A stretch of DNA of 38,939 nucleotides from Spirochaetia bacterium UBA6919 (GTDB lineage: Bacteria; Spirochaetota; UBA6919). A model generated the notes under the pieces. The model was given only the letters and a program-made list of their open reading frames with translations. It was not told the DNA's origin and did no database searches. Position 1 is the stretch's first letter. The number at the start of each line of letters is the position of its first letter. The position numbers were made by a program, and so were the translations under genes. The stretch is taken from positions 23,511 through 62,449 of the forward strand of contig DKAT01000044.1 of NCBI GenBank assembly GCA_002450905.1, in the 5' to 3' direction. Shown one piece after another: positions 24,587-33,715 of the stretch.

Positions 24587-26876
24587 TTAGTTTGAATTTC
24601 TATATTTCAAAAAATGATCCACCACCTGATAAAACTCCTCGATCTTGATTGGCTTAGTAATATAAGCATCAAAACCAGATTCCAAGCCCTTTTTATAATA
24701 TCTTGTTCCATGGCGTTGGCACTAATGGCAATGACAGAGATATTTTGAGTGGCTGGTTTCTCCAGAAGGCGCTTCAATATTTCAAAACCATTCATTCCTG
24801 GTAAATTAATATCCAGTAAGAAAAGATCATAATGATGGATCTCTATTAATTATAAAAATAACTGTGGATTATGAGTTGTATGGAGATTGATCCAGGGACG
24901 TTTCATAAAAGTATGTTGAAATAATTTTAAATTAGCCGGATTATCTTCTACATAAAGTACATTATATTTATTCTCTTTCTCCTTTGAGAAGGGATCTGTC
25001 AGGGCATTTTTAACACTTTTTTGTTTTTCAATTTGATTTGTTTGTTCTGCATAGTGTAAAGAAATCCAGAAGACACTTCCTTTGCCGGGGGTACTATCCA
25101 ATCCAATTTCACCCAGCATCATTTCAATAATTTTTTTAGTTATGACATGACCAATCCCGGTACCTTGTATATCAGTATTTTCAACACCTAATCTTTCAAA
25201 GGGTTTAAATAGATGTTCCTGTTTTTCTTTAGTTAATCCAGGTCCTGTATCTTCAACCTGAATAAACATTTTATCTTGTCGCTGTTCACAACGAACGATT
25301 ACTTCACCCCTTGGCCGATTATATTTTATGGCATTGGATAGGAGATTTAATAGAGACTGACCCAACCGCATTTCATCAGCTAATACTATATATTCATTAC
25401 AGTTATTTTCAATCAATAATCGAATATCATATTTTTTAACAAGTGTGTGGATCAATTTATAACAATCATCCAGGACTTTGTCTAATGATACCGGTTTGAT
25501 TTCAATTTTTAAATGACCTGATTCAATTTTAGCGAGATCTAAAACCTCATCAATAAGTTGGAGCAAATGTTCACCAGCTTTGTGGATCTCATTGATATCA
25601 GCCAATTGTCTTTTTGATAGATCTTCGAATTGGAGTAACTGGCTGAATCATAATATAGCATTCATAGGTGTACGAAGGTCGTGACTCATGCGGGATAGAA
25701 ATTCTGATTTTGCTTGATTAGTCTTTTCAGCCTGTTCCTTAGCTTCAATTAATTCCCGTTCAGCTATCTTTCGCTGAGTAATATCAACAAAAGTCGCCAG
25801 AACATAGCCTTCCATAACTTTACCGGAGATCTTAACAATGCGTTCCTCACCTGATTTACATGTTACCCTATATTCATGGACTTTAATGGTAGAATTAGAC
25901 TCTATAGCCCTCTCAATTTCTGCATTCCATGTTTCAAGAACTTTTTCACGGTATTCAGGGTCAGCCTTGTTGTACCAATTTTTAATGAAGGGGATAACCT
26001 GTTGGGTATATCCAAAAAGATTTTTAAAGTGATCATTTAATTCTGAGATGATCCCCAGAATAGTGACGATGCCCATAGCGATGGGTGTGGTATTGAATAA
26101 GTGAATAAATCGCTGATCACTTCGACGTTTATTTTCCAGAAAGCGTCCTAGAAGATACAATGGTAGTATTATCAGGGTACTAATGACTAACAAACCAAGG
26201 CGAAGAGACCACATTGTTTCTGATACCTGCCAACCACCCTTGGGTATAGCTGCCATTTGCCAGGATCCGTTGGGTAGGGTGATATTAACCAGAACAGGAT
26301 TGAAAAATATTTTTACTTCCATAGAATATATCCCCATGTTTACCCAAAGCATCTTGACCTCGTATTCCCAGTTCAATATCTAGGTTGATATCCATCATTC
26401 CACTTGCCTGATAAAGCTTTTTTTCATCAATCACAGCTGAAACGATACCCCAAAACGCATTTTGATTGAATTCTTTATTAAGAAATGCTGGTATTCTGGC
26501 TATAAATCTACGTCCCCCCTGTACCAGATTCACCGGTCCTGCCAAAACAATTTTACCCAAATCACGTGCCCGTTTAACGGCTTCATATTGTCTCCGGGAA
26601 TCTTACGATAATCCAGACCAATAGCCGATTTGTTTCCTTCCAAATGATACATATACTGAATAATTAGATCCGGTGCGACACCTATATTGCGGAGTTGGGA
26701 ATGTCCATACTGATCCTGTTCTAATAGTTTGCATAAAAGAATATCCAGTTTTTCAATTTTTAATCTAACTTTTCGACCCTGTTTATCAACCACACGAGTA
26801 TTTTCTTCAGGATCTTCACTGTCAAACCATTCTAATTCACAACAAGTTTCTAATTCATTATATATATTATCCTTTC
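24587..26876 (-). pseudogene. Decayed CHASE-PAS hybrid histidine kinase
   Basis: The pieces read in order on the minus strand as one hybrid kinase. A CHASE sensor (RNIGVAPDLIIQYMYHLEGN through ELGIRGQDAL, then LPNGSWQMAAIPKGGW) is followed by a transmembrane helix (LGLLVISTLIILPLYLLG), a PAS domain, HisKA (MSHDLRTPMNAIL), a HATPase (DTGPGL, GTGIGHVI) and a receiver with DINLPGMNG. Lesions: one base missing near 26581; one extra A in 26303-26307; TGA at 25648 replacing Gly in AILGFSQ; TAA at 24850 before LIEIHHYD; one A missing in the run at 24690-24694. The last frame then runs through GFDAYITKP to the stop at 24587. The normal N-terminal membrane helix before CHASE is also absent. Five independent lesions show a dead gene. 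It resembles the intact kinase at 1633 in its receiver but had its own periplasmic CHASE input. Confidence 0.9.
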
Positions 26877-27158
26877 TTAATTATCTTCAAAATAAGTTAC
26901 TGTTAATGGAAATTCTGGATATAAAGGATTATTCTTAATCAATTCATTTCTAATCTGTGTACTTATGTCATCTTTTTCTTTATATTGTATAATTTTAAAA
27001 TGTGGTTTGAGTAGTCTAAACTTCTCTCCATTTGGATCGCGATAAAATATAAGATGATTAATGTAATTTATATACTTGGTTGATATTACGATGGATAATA
27101 TAGCTAATATTAATGTTATTATGAAGATAATAAGTAAGATTATGATAATTAGTTCCAT
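26877..27158 (-). CDS. Small membrane-anchored hypothetical protein, possibly frameshifted at its end
   Basis: 93 residues: one strongly hydrophobic N-terminal segment (about 2-30, with IIIILLIIFIITLILAIL) followed by a hydrophilic domain. The reading frame ends at TAA 26877. If one T is added there, the protein would continue as DNLRKDNIYNELETCCELEW and on for some 50 residues in the frame that leads into the decayed CHASE kinase. So the true gene may be longer, its end fused to the kinase remnant by deletion. No ribosome binding site is evident and no family is recognised. Confidence 0.5.
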   Translation of the reverse strand: MELIIIILLIIFIITLILAILSIVISTKYINYINHLIFYRDPNGEKFRLLKPHFKIIQYKEKDDISTQIRNELIKNNPLYPEFPLTVTYFEDN

Positions 27159-27665
27159 ATCAAACTTTTTGAGATCATTTTCAATTATTTCTTTTCATTT
27201 ATATTTCAAGTACAAATAAACCAGTGTTTAACACTTAAATAGAGTCTACATCATATTAAGCTCCTATCTGGCTAGGGTAATGAAACTTCATAGAAAAGTC
27301 AAGATAATCCCAAATGAATCATTCTTAAAACACTTATCGGAAGGGCAATCCCATTTTCATTACTCCCTGTCCGTAATAAAATAACTTACTGGGATACGGA
27401 ATCTATAAATTAAGATTATCAGTTGTCTAACAAGTATTTATCATTATTTGTTTTAATCAATCAGGATATTTATAAAAAATACCTTATTTAATGATTGTCT
27501 TTTTAAAAATTATTATTATATTTGACAGTTAATTATAAACGATTAAACTTTTTACTATAATTTTTACAATACTTACATAATTAGTTTATTTTGGAATATC
27601 AAATCTTTTTTCAAAGAAAACTAATATCCTATCAAGTAATTATATATCTTAAATAAGGGGAGAAT
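27159..27665. other. Long non-coding region upstream of the transhydrogenase operon
   Basis: 507 bases with no gene on either strand. It must contain the pnt promoter: TTGACA (27522-27527) and TATAAT (27556-27561) are present but 28 bases apart, too far to act together, so either pairs with a weaker partner. A six-bp inverted repeat TCCGTA/TACGGA lies near 27369-27400. Nothing else is evident. Confidence 0.45.
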
Positions 27666-28817
27666 ATGGTAATTGGTGTTCCTAAAGAAACATTTCCTGG
27701 AGAGAAACGTATAGCTCTTGTTCCTTCAAAGATCAAGGATCTTAAGAAGTTAGGTTGTGATATTGTCGTCCAGTCTGGTGCAGGTGAACTAGCTGGATAT
27801 CCTGATCAAACATATACTGATCAAGGTGCAAAGGTTGTCTCAGACCGTGGTGAAGTCTTTAAACAAGCGGACATAATTTTCCAGATTATGGGTCCTGGTG
27901 CTAATCCTGCAAAGGGATCGGAAGATTATGGTCTGATGAAGGAAGGGCAGATATTAGTTGGGCAAATTGAGCCTCTCACCGCTAAAGATTCGATACAAGA
28001 ATTATCGAAACGTAAGGTGACAAGTTTCTCCCTTGAATTATTACCCCGTATTACCCGTGCTCAGAGCATGGATGTGTTATCGTCTATGGCGAATATAGCA
28101 GGATATAAGGCGGTAATATGGGCTGCGGATCATCTTCCCCGTGTTCTTCCTATGATGACCACTCCAGCAGGGACACTTATTGCAGCTAAAGTATTTATAG
28201 TTGGTGTAGGTGTTGCAGGATTACAGGCAATTGCAACAGCTAAACGTCTTGGTGCTGTTGTTCAGGCTTATGATGTTCGTCCAGCTGTTAAGGAACAGGT
28301 GATGAGTCTTGGGGCTAAGTTTGTTGAAATGGAACTTGATGCCAGTCAGTCAGAAGATAAGGGGGGGTATGCAAAAGAAATGGGTGATGAGTTCTACAAA
28401 AAGCAACGGGAGCTTATGACAAAAGTTGTTGCAGAAAGCGATATTGTTATAACTACAGCATCAATCCCTGGTAAGAAAGCACCAATCCTTGTTACTACTC
28501 AGATGGTTGACGGTATGAAGCCTGGCTCAGTAATAGTAGATCTTGCAGCTGAGAGGGGGGGGAATTGTGAGTCAACTAAAGCTGGTGAAATTGTGAATCA
28601 TAAAGGTATATCCATTTTAGGTCCTGTTAATATAGCATCTACTGTACCATATCATACAAGTCAGATGTTTTCATCAAACCTTGTTTCGTTTGTTAAATCA
28701 TTTATAAAAGATGGTAAGGTAGAACTTAATATGGAAGATGAAGTGGTACGGGATACCCTTGTCACAAAAGATGGTCAGGTAGTAAATACCCGTGTAAAAG
28801 AAGCTCTGGGTATATAA
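27666..28817 (+). CDS. pntAA: NAD(P) transhydrogenase subunit alpha part 1 (NAD-binding, PntAA)
   Basis: 383 residues. This is the NAD(H)-binding domain I of proton-translocating transhydrogenase, which couples hydride transfer between NADH and NADP+ to proton movement. Characteristic features are MVIGVPKETFPGEKRIALVP at the start, LLPRITRAQSMD (the RQD-loop region) and the Rossmann segment VGVGVAGLQAIATAKRLGA. The alpha chain is split into two genes, as in Rhodospirillum and many bacteria. The ATG follows GGGGAG. pntAB starts 33 bases downstream and pntB shortly after, so all three form one operon. Confidence 0.96.
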   Translation: MVIGVPKETFPGEKRIALVPSKIKDLKKLGCDIVVQSGAGELAGYPDQTYTDQGAKVVSDRGEVFKQADIIFQIMGPGANPAKGSEDYGLMKEGQILVGQIEPLTAKDSIQELSKRKVTSFSLELLPRITRAQSMDVLSSMANIAGYKAVIWAADHLPRVLPMMTTPAGTLIAAKVFIVGVGVAGLQAIATAKRLGAVVQAYDVRPAVKEQVMSLGAKFVEMELDASQSEDKGGYAKEMGDEFYKKQRELMTKVVAESDIVITTASIPGKKAPILVTTQMVDGMKPGSVIVDLAAERGGNCESTKAGEIVNHKGISILGPVNIASTVPYHTSQMFSSNLVSFVKSFIKDGKVELNMEDEVVRDTLVTKDGQVVNTRVKEALGI

Positions 28818-28850
28818 AATAGATTAAAAATCATTTGGAGAGTAAGAAAG

Positions 28851-29204
28851 ATGGAAGAAATAGTTAAAAATCCGGCCTTAGCAAAGGCTTTTATATTTTT
28901 AATGGTATTAAGTATATTTGTCATAGCAATATTTGTTGGATATGAGGTTATACTACGAGTCCCACCCTTATTACACACGCCTCTTATGTCAGGGTCGAAT
29001 GCTATATCAGGTATAACTGTTGTTGGTGCTATAATGGCTGCAGGATTAGCTGTTACGGACAAGGCTAAGATCATAATGATTTATGGTAATTATAATCTGG
29101 CTCACTTGCTTGGGTTTCTTGCGGTGATCTTTGCAATGATCAATGTGGTGGGTGGCTTTCTTGTTACTCATCGTATGTTAGATAAATTTAAACGAAAGGA
29201 TTAA
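28851..29204 (+). CDS. pntAB: NAD(P) transhydrogenase subunit alpha part 2 (membrane, PntAB)
   Basis: 117 residues with three to four membrane helices (AFIFLMVLSIFVIAIFVGYEV; ISGITVVGAIMAAGLAV; LLGFLAVIFAMINVVGGFLV). This is the small membrane part of the alpha chain in three-subunit transhydrogenases and contributes to the proton channel in the inner membrane. The MLDKFK-type C-terminus is typical. It lies between pntAA and pntB, four bases before pntB. Confidence 0.95.
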   Translation: MEEIVKNPALAKAFIFLMVLSIFVIAIFVGYEVILRVPPLLHTPLMSGSNAISGITVVGAIMAAGLAVTDKAKIIMIYGNYNLAHLLGFLAVIFAMINVVGGFLVTHRMLDKFKRKD

Positions 29205-29208
29205 TACA

Positions 29209-30624
29209 ATGGTAGAATTAGTTATAATTAATTTATCCTATTTATTTGCTTCTGTCCTCTTTATTTTAGGTTTAAAAAAGTTGTCACACCCAAGGACAGC
29301 AGTACGCGGGAACTTATATGGTGCTATTGGCATGCTCATAGCCATCGTTGTAACATTGTTTGATAAAGATGTATTTCCTAAGCAAACTTGGTGGATTCTT
29401 CTATCTGGTGCAGCGATTGGTAGTTTAATCGGGGCAGTGGGAGCATACAAAGTCAAAATGACATCAATGCCTGAGATGGTAGCTCTTTTTAATGGTTTTG
29501 GAGGCCTTGCATCAACTCTGGTGGCAGGTGCGGCACTTCTGGATGCTGTGGATAAGGGAATGGGTAACGATCTTCAAGTTACTATATCTTCGGCAGCTTC
29601 AGGTCTAATTGGTGCTGTGACCTTATGGGGAAGCTTAGTTGCATTTGGAAAACTCTATGGATTAAAAATTGTTCCTGATCGTCCAGTAAGATATCCTGGT
29701 GAACAGATCGTTAAAGTAGCCTTACTGGCACTATCTATCTTTCTTACCGTGATGATTGTAAAACATCCTGAAAACATGAATTATTATATTTGGATGAATG
29801 TTGTAGGTTCCTTATTAGGAATACTTCTTGTAGTTGCTATTGGAGGAGCAGATATGCCTGTGGTTATTGCCCTGATGAACTCTTATTCAGGGATTGCGGC
29901 TGCAGCAACAGGTTTCGTATTAACCAATAATGTACTCATTGTATCTGGATCTCTTGTTGGTGCATCAGGAATTATTCTGACCCAGTTGATGTGTAAGGCA
30001 ATGAATAGATCCCTTGCGAACGTATTATTTGGAGGATTCGGTGCCGTCTCAGAATCAGCCAGCGCCGATGAAGTCTATGGTGGCAAGATCAAATCAGTTT
30101 CTCCCGATGATGTGGCTATATATCTTGATACAGCCTCAAAAATATGTATTGTTCCTGGTTATGGTATGGCGGTAGGACAGGCTCAACATGCAGTAAAAGA
30201 TCTTACAACCTTGTTAGAAAGCCAAGGCAAAGAAGTTGATTTTGCTATTCACCCGGTAGCTGGTCGAATGCCAGGACACATGAACGTATTATTAGCTGAA
30301 GTGGATATTCCATATGATAAATTGAAAGAAATGGATGAAATCAACCCGGCTATGGGTTCTTATGATGTAGCAATTGTGCTTGGAGCCAATGACGTGGTTA
30401 ATCCTGATGGTAGAACGAATCCTAAGAGCGTGATTGCAGGAATGCCAATTATAGACGTCGATAAGGCAAAAACAGTTATTGTTATTAAAAGAAGTCTCAG
30501 CCCTGGATTTGCAGGAATTCCAAACCCATTATTTGCTCTGGATAATTCTTTTATGTACTTTGCGGATGGTAAGAAAGCAATTTTAGATCTTGTCGTTGCT
30601 CTCAAAAATCTTGTTGCTGTTTAA
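29209..30624 (+). CDS. pntB: NAD(P) transhydrogenase subunit beta (PntB)
   Basis: 471 residues. The N-terminal half (about 1-270) is a bundle of membrane helices forming most of the proton path; the C-terminal domain III (about 290-471) binds NADP(H), with VPGYGMAVGQAQHAVKDL, the GRMPGHMNVLLAEV loop and the GANDVVNP and SLSPGFAGIPNPLF segments. The complex sits in the inner membrane and mainly makes NADPH using the proton gradient. The stop codon is followed without a gap by the ATG of a DNA glycosylase gene. Confidence 0.96.
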   Translation: MVELVIINLSYLFASVLFILGLKKLSHPRTAVRGNLYGAIGMLIAIVVTLFDKDVFPKQTWWILLSGAAIGSLIGAVGAYKVKMTSMPEMVALFNGFGGLASTLVAGAALLDAVDKGMGNDLQVTISSAASGLIGAVTLWGSLVAFGKLYGLKIVPDRPVRYPGEQIVKVALLALSIFLTVMIVKHPENMNYYIWMNVVGSLLGILLVVAIGGADMPVVIALMNSYSGIAAAATGFVLTNNVLIVSGSLVGASGIILTQLMCKAMNRSLANVLFGGFGAVSESASADEVYGGKIKSVSPDDVAIYLDTASKICIVPGYGMAVGQAQHAVKDLTTLLESQGKEVDFAIHPVAGRMPGHMNVLLAEVDIPYDKLKEMDEINPAMGSYDVAIVLGANDVVNPDGRTNPKSVIAGMPIIDVDKAKTVIVIKRSLSPGFAGIPNPLFALDNSFMYFADGKKAILDLVVALKNLVAV

Positions 30625-31215
30625 ATGGATGTATTGCCAAGGGATTTCTATCTACAGGATACTCTCACAGTAGCTAAAGATCTTCTTGGTAAGCTGATTG
30701 TTCATATCGATAAGGGTTCACGTCTCAGTGGAATGATAGTCGAGACAGAAGCTTATTTAGGTGAACAGGATGACGCTTGTCATGCAAGCAAGGGCAGGAC
30801 CAAACGTACTGAAGTTATGTACCAATTGGGAGGACACGCCTATATTTATCTTATCTACGGGATGTATGAACTGTTTAATGTAGTTACCCGTCACGAAGGT
30901 TATCCTGAAGCTGTTTTAATCCGTGCTGTAGAACCTATTGATGGTATCGATCAAATGACGGAGAATTATAAACATAGTCTTTCCTCACTCAAACTAACCA
31001 ACGGACCGGGCAAGTTCACCAAAGCAATGAACATCACCCGTTCTCTGAATTGCAACGATCTAACCACAAAACCCCTTTTCATCGAAGAATACAAAAATAT
31101 TTCGAATACTGAAATAACCGTATCAAAACGGATTGGTATCCACTATGCTAAAAACTGGAAAGATAAGAATTTCCGTTTCTACATATCCAATAGTCCATGT
31201 GTTTCAAAAAAATAA
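30625..31215 (+). CDS. 3-methyladenine DNA glycosylase (AAG/MPG family)
   Basis: 196 residues of the Aag/MPG fold, not the AlkA or TagI type. Signature: GMIVETEAYLGEQDDACHAS, with the general-base glutamate E42 and the intercalating tyrosine Y44, then GGHAYIYLIYGMYELFNVVT, and the AVLIRAVEPIDG and LTNGPGKFTKAM motifs. It removes alkylated and deaminated purines (3-methyladenine, hypoxanthine) to start base-excision repair. The ATG touches the pntB stop with no spacer and the ribosome binding site would lie inside pntB, so it is the last gene of the pnt operon. A functional link between transhydrogenase and repair is not established. Confidence 0.93.
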   Translation: MDVLPRDFYLQDTLTVAKDLLGKLIVHIDKGSRLSGMIVETEAYLGEQDDACHASKGRTKRTEVMYQLGGHAYIYLIYGMYELFNVVTRHEGYPEAVLIRAVEPIDGIDQMTENYKHSLSSLKLTNGPGKFTKAMNITRSLNCNDLTTKPLFIEEYKNISNTEITVSKRIGIHYAKNWKDKNFRFYISNSPCVSKK

Positions 31216-31473
31216 TTAATTATAAAAATTGCTAATTTCTTTCGAAGTATTAATTATTTAACTATAAGTATCGTTATATCGATAGATCAATAGGAGATAT
31301 AAATAAAATATGCTTTCAGGTGATTTTTGAATTATATCAATTCCTATCATTGTACTGTGAAGGGTATACAAACTATTTACAGATTAAAATAACCGACAAA
31401 GATATGGTACTCAAGTGGATGAATAATTATACCAATAATTTTATAAAATTGAAATCAAAAACTTTTAATATGA

Positions 31474-31740
31474 TTGGTGAGTAGAGTCGAATCATCTGGA
31501 GGATTTATCATTTCATTTATCATATCCACTCTATCTGTGGTCTACTATAGTTATTTACTGAATCGAGGTCGGGAATTAATATTGAGTACAGCTTTCACAA
31601 TGTTTATCTTCCAATTTATGTTCTCATTAGCATTCTTCTTCCCTGAACACACAGGATTCATTATCGTAATTGGCGCAATCATATCTCTCTTCGTCCTTAT
31701 GAAGATGACAACCAAAGTAGACTGGAAAGGTAAGTTCTAA
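31474..31740 (+). CDS. Small predicted membrane protein (88 aa)
   Basis: Three hydrophobic segments (about 10-29, 36-57 and 60-77) separated by a short basic loop (NRGRELI) and ending in a Lys-rich tail (KVDWKGKF) suggest an inner-membrane protein. The start is uncertain: TTG 31474 directly follows a TGA, GTG 31477 is next, and there is no good ribosome binding site. I do not recognise the family. The frame is clearly hydrophobic-patterned and so may be a real gene, or the 3' part of a longer one whose beginning has been lost. Confidence 0.45.
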   Translation: MVSRVESSGGFIISFIISTLSVVYYSYLLNRGRELILSTAFTMFIFQFMFSLAFFFPEHTGFIIVIGAIISLFVLMKMTTKVDWKGKF

Positions 31741-31833
31741 CTTTCTCCTGATCAATAAAATCTATTAATAGAAATTATTAATTAGCATATCATAAATATT
31801 CTACTGGTCATGGAGAAACAATAAGCCAAACGA

Positions 31834-31872
31834 AACATTATCGGAACTGAAATTTTTGATTCCGATATTGTT
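31834..31872. repeat. 13-bp imperfect inverted repeat in a convergent intergenic region
   Basis: AACATTATCGGAA (31834-31846) and TTCCGATATTGTT (31860-31872) pair along 13 bases with one mismatch, around a 13-base loop. It lies between genes that converge, so it may act as a bidirectional terminator or transcript-end hairpin, although no strong U tract follows on either side. Confidence 0.4.
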
Positions 31873-32022
31873 CCTTCTCGTAATTATTGTATTTAATGAA
31901 ATATATTATTCATGGATGATGTGATCTTATCTAATAAGAGATATAGTGAAATCTCAACAGTTTGATTTTAGAAATAGAACTCCATTTTAATATAGATAAT
32001 AATTGATCAGTTTCATTTATCG

Positions 32023-32760
32023 TTATAAAATTTGTGTAAGAATATCTTTAGCTTTCTCAAGTACATCGAATGTTGAGACACTAAAATAATTCCCCAGTTC
32101 TGTATTAATGGTTATACCTGTTATAACTGCTATTTTTCCATTAAAGAAGTTTTTAAAATTCTGAAGTATACTCTTCAAATCACGATCAACCTGCACCATC
32201 AAATATTTAGTACCTTCAATTACATTCGGAGCCTTATTATCTTCATTACATGTTTTTAGATATGGTAACATGAGTTGTTCAATGGTTTGCTGCTGTCGAT
32301 CAAGGTGATCAGATGGTTTATTGATAATCTTCTCATATCCGGCTGTTATTATAGCTGATAAGGAACCACATGAGATGGTGATCTCCTTTTGACCAGGTCT
32401 TGGAACCTTTCCCCATGAACCATTGTGATATCCAATATGAGGCCCTGCGATGAGGAGAAGATTTTTTTGTCCATCAACCTCAGGAACATGGTGAGAGACT
32501 GCATTCAATCCTGTCCTTCCACCATGACAATAACCTGCTAATCCTCCAAATTTAAAACGAGCTTTCCAACGGCTTTCCATAAACTGATATTCTGGTTCAT
32601 TTATCTCATCACAGCAACCGCCTTCAGCAAATCGGGTATTTTCCGGTGTGAAGCCGTATTTTTCCTCAAGAAGAATACTTTGTTTTGCAAAGAAGATTCT
32701 TCCAATTTCTGCATTTGGAAATGTTTTATTTATTTCTTCTTTCAAGATATCAGAATTCAT
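32023..32760 (-). CDS. LCIB-type beta-carbonic anhydrase-like protein
   Basis: 245 residues matching the LCIB/LCIC family, first known from algal CO2-concentrating mechanisms and shown in some members to be zinc beta-carbonic anhydrases. The ordered motifs are CCDEIN (C49/C50, D51), GGLAGYCHGGRTG, SHHVPE (H90/H91), GPHIG, GKVPRPGQ and CGSLSAI (C131). They supply the Cys-His-Cys zinc site and acidic residue expected for CO2 hydration. Where algal LCIB, as I recall it, has Arg after C-x-D-E-x-N, this protein has Glu 55, so activity is not assured. It is the last gene of a probable operon with UspA, TIGR02186 and TauE/SafE genes, 27 bases after uspA. No signal peptide, so cytosolic. Confidence 0.85.
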   Translation of the reverse strand: MNSDILKEEINKTFPNAEIGRIFFAKQSILLEEKYGFTPENTRFAEGGCCDEINEPEYQFMESRWKARFKFGGLAGYCHGGRTGLNAVSHHVPEVDGQKNLLLIAGPHIGYHNGSWGKVPRPGQKEITISCGSLSAIITAGYEKIINKPSDHLDRQQQTIEQLMLPYLKTCNEDNKAPNVIEGTKYLMVQVDRDLKSILQNFKNFFNGKIAVITGITINTELGNYFSVSTFDVLEKAKDILTQIL

Positions 32761-32787
32761 AATTAATTGCTCCCTTTGTATGATTAT

Positions 32788-33657
32788 TTAATTTTTACCA
32801 AGTAGGAGGATCGATGAGAAATTATCCAGAATCACTTTATCAGTAGTTGTAGAGATCAAGTCACTATTGAGCCATCCGTTGTTATTCATAATAATCAGAT
32901 CATTATTCATTTTAGAGGCGTATTGTTCAATCCTTTCAGCGGGGTCACCATCAATGATTTCTGATTGGATAGGAATTCCCCTTTGCTTGCCTACAGGAAT
33001 TAGCTTATCAAGGGTCTTTTGTGCATCATGATGGAGAGTATTTTGTATGGATTTTGTTTTTACGAAACCCATCATACCCATAAATCCTTTTTCATATTGT
33101 GGAACAACATAGAGTAGAGTAATATTTGATTTATCCTGGTGAGCGAGGTCACAGGCTTTTTGAATAACTATATTTTCTGTGGGTAGGTTGTTAATGGGTA
33201 CTAAGATTGATTGGTATTGGCCGTGACATTCGGTACAGTGTTTTTTAACGATTAGAAAATCACAGTTAATTTGGGAGAGGACTTTTAGGATTACACTTCC
33301 CAAGACCCATCTTTTCAGACGCTTACGGCCATAAGTACCCATGGCAATTAAATCGATATGGTGTTCCTTTGCTGTTTGGATAATAATTTTGGATGGATCT
33401 CCTTCGAGAATTATAAATTCTACAGGGATATTCCAGTGATTTTTTAAATCATCCTGAGCAGTCTGGCAAATTTCTTTAGCTTGCTTCCATCGTTTGTCAA
33501 ATTCGTCGGTGTTTTTGGCAAATTCCTGATCAGTATTTTCGATTACATGAAGAAGTAATATATTGCCTCCTCTTATTTTAACCCAGTTTGCGACTTCAAT
33601 GAGTGCGGATCGACTGAACTCTGATCCATCATAAGCTACTAAAATATTTTGATACAT
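32788..33657 (-). CDS. Tandem-domain universal stress protein (UspA family)
   Basis: 289 residues composed of two Usp domains (about 1-140 and 148-289). The first begins ILVAYDGSEFSRSALIEV and ends with the phosphate-loop-like MGTYGRKRLKRWVLGSV; the second begins SILVPINNLPTEN and has a more degraded nucleotide loop (MNNNGW). The first domain may bind ATP, the second probably not. Such proteins bind ATP or act as stress regulators. AAGGAG precedes the ATG at 33657. The gene lies between TIGR02186 and the carbonic anhydrase in the same orientation. Confidence 0.93.
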   Translation of the reverse strand: MYQNILVAYDGSEFSRSALIEVANWVKIRGGNILLLHVIENTDQEFAKNTDEFDKRWKQAKEICQTAQDDLKNHWNIPVEFIILEGDPSKIIIQTAKEHHIDLIAMGTYGRKRLKRWVLGSVILKVLSQINCDFLIVKKHCTECHGQYQSILVPINNLPTENIVIQKACDLAHQDKSNITLLYVVPQYEKGFMGMMGFVKTKSIQNTLHHDAQKTLDKLIPVGKQRGIPIQSEIIDGDPAERIEQYASKMNNDLIIMNNNGWLNSDLISTTTDKVILDNFSSILLLGKN

Positions 33658-33715
33658 AGATAACTCCTTGTTGAATTATTTTTTAATCTATCAATTTTTT
33701 ATAAGTCCATGAATA

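Noticed and set aside
24556..24642. Small plus-strand frame MGKIEILIYIF with GGGAG before ATG
   Set aside because: It is antisense to the end of the decayed kinase, only 28 codons long, and nothing else supports it.
15554..25650. Possible reading of TGA as a sense codon (as Gly or Arg), because two in-frame TGA codons lie in recognisable proteins and TGA is rare as a stop
   Set aside because: More than twenty full-length conserved genes contain no internal TGA, and both affected genes also have frameshifts, so nonsense mutation in dead genes is the simpler explanation.
27522..27561. TTGACA and TATAAT as the pnt promoter
   Set aside because: The spacing of 28 bases is not compatible with one sigma-70 promoter.
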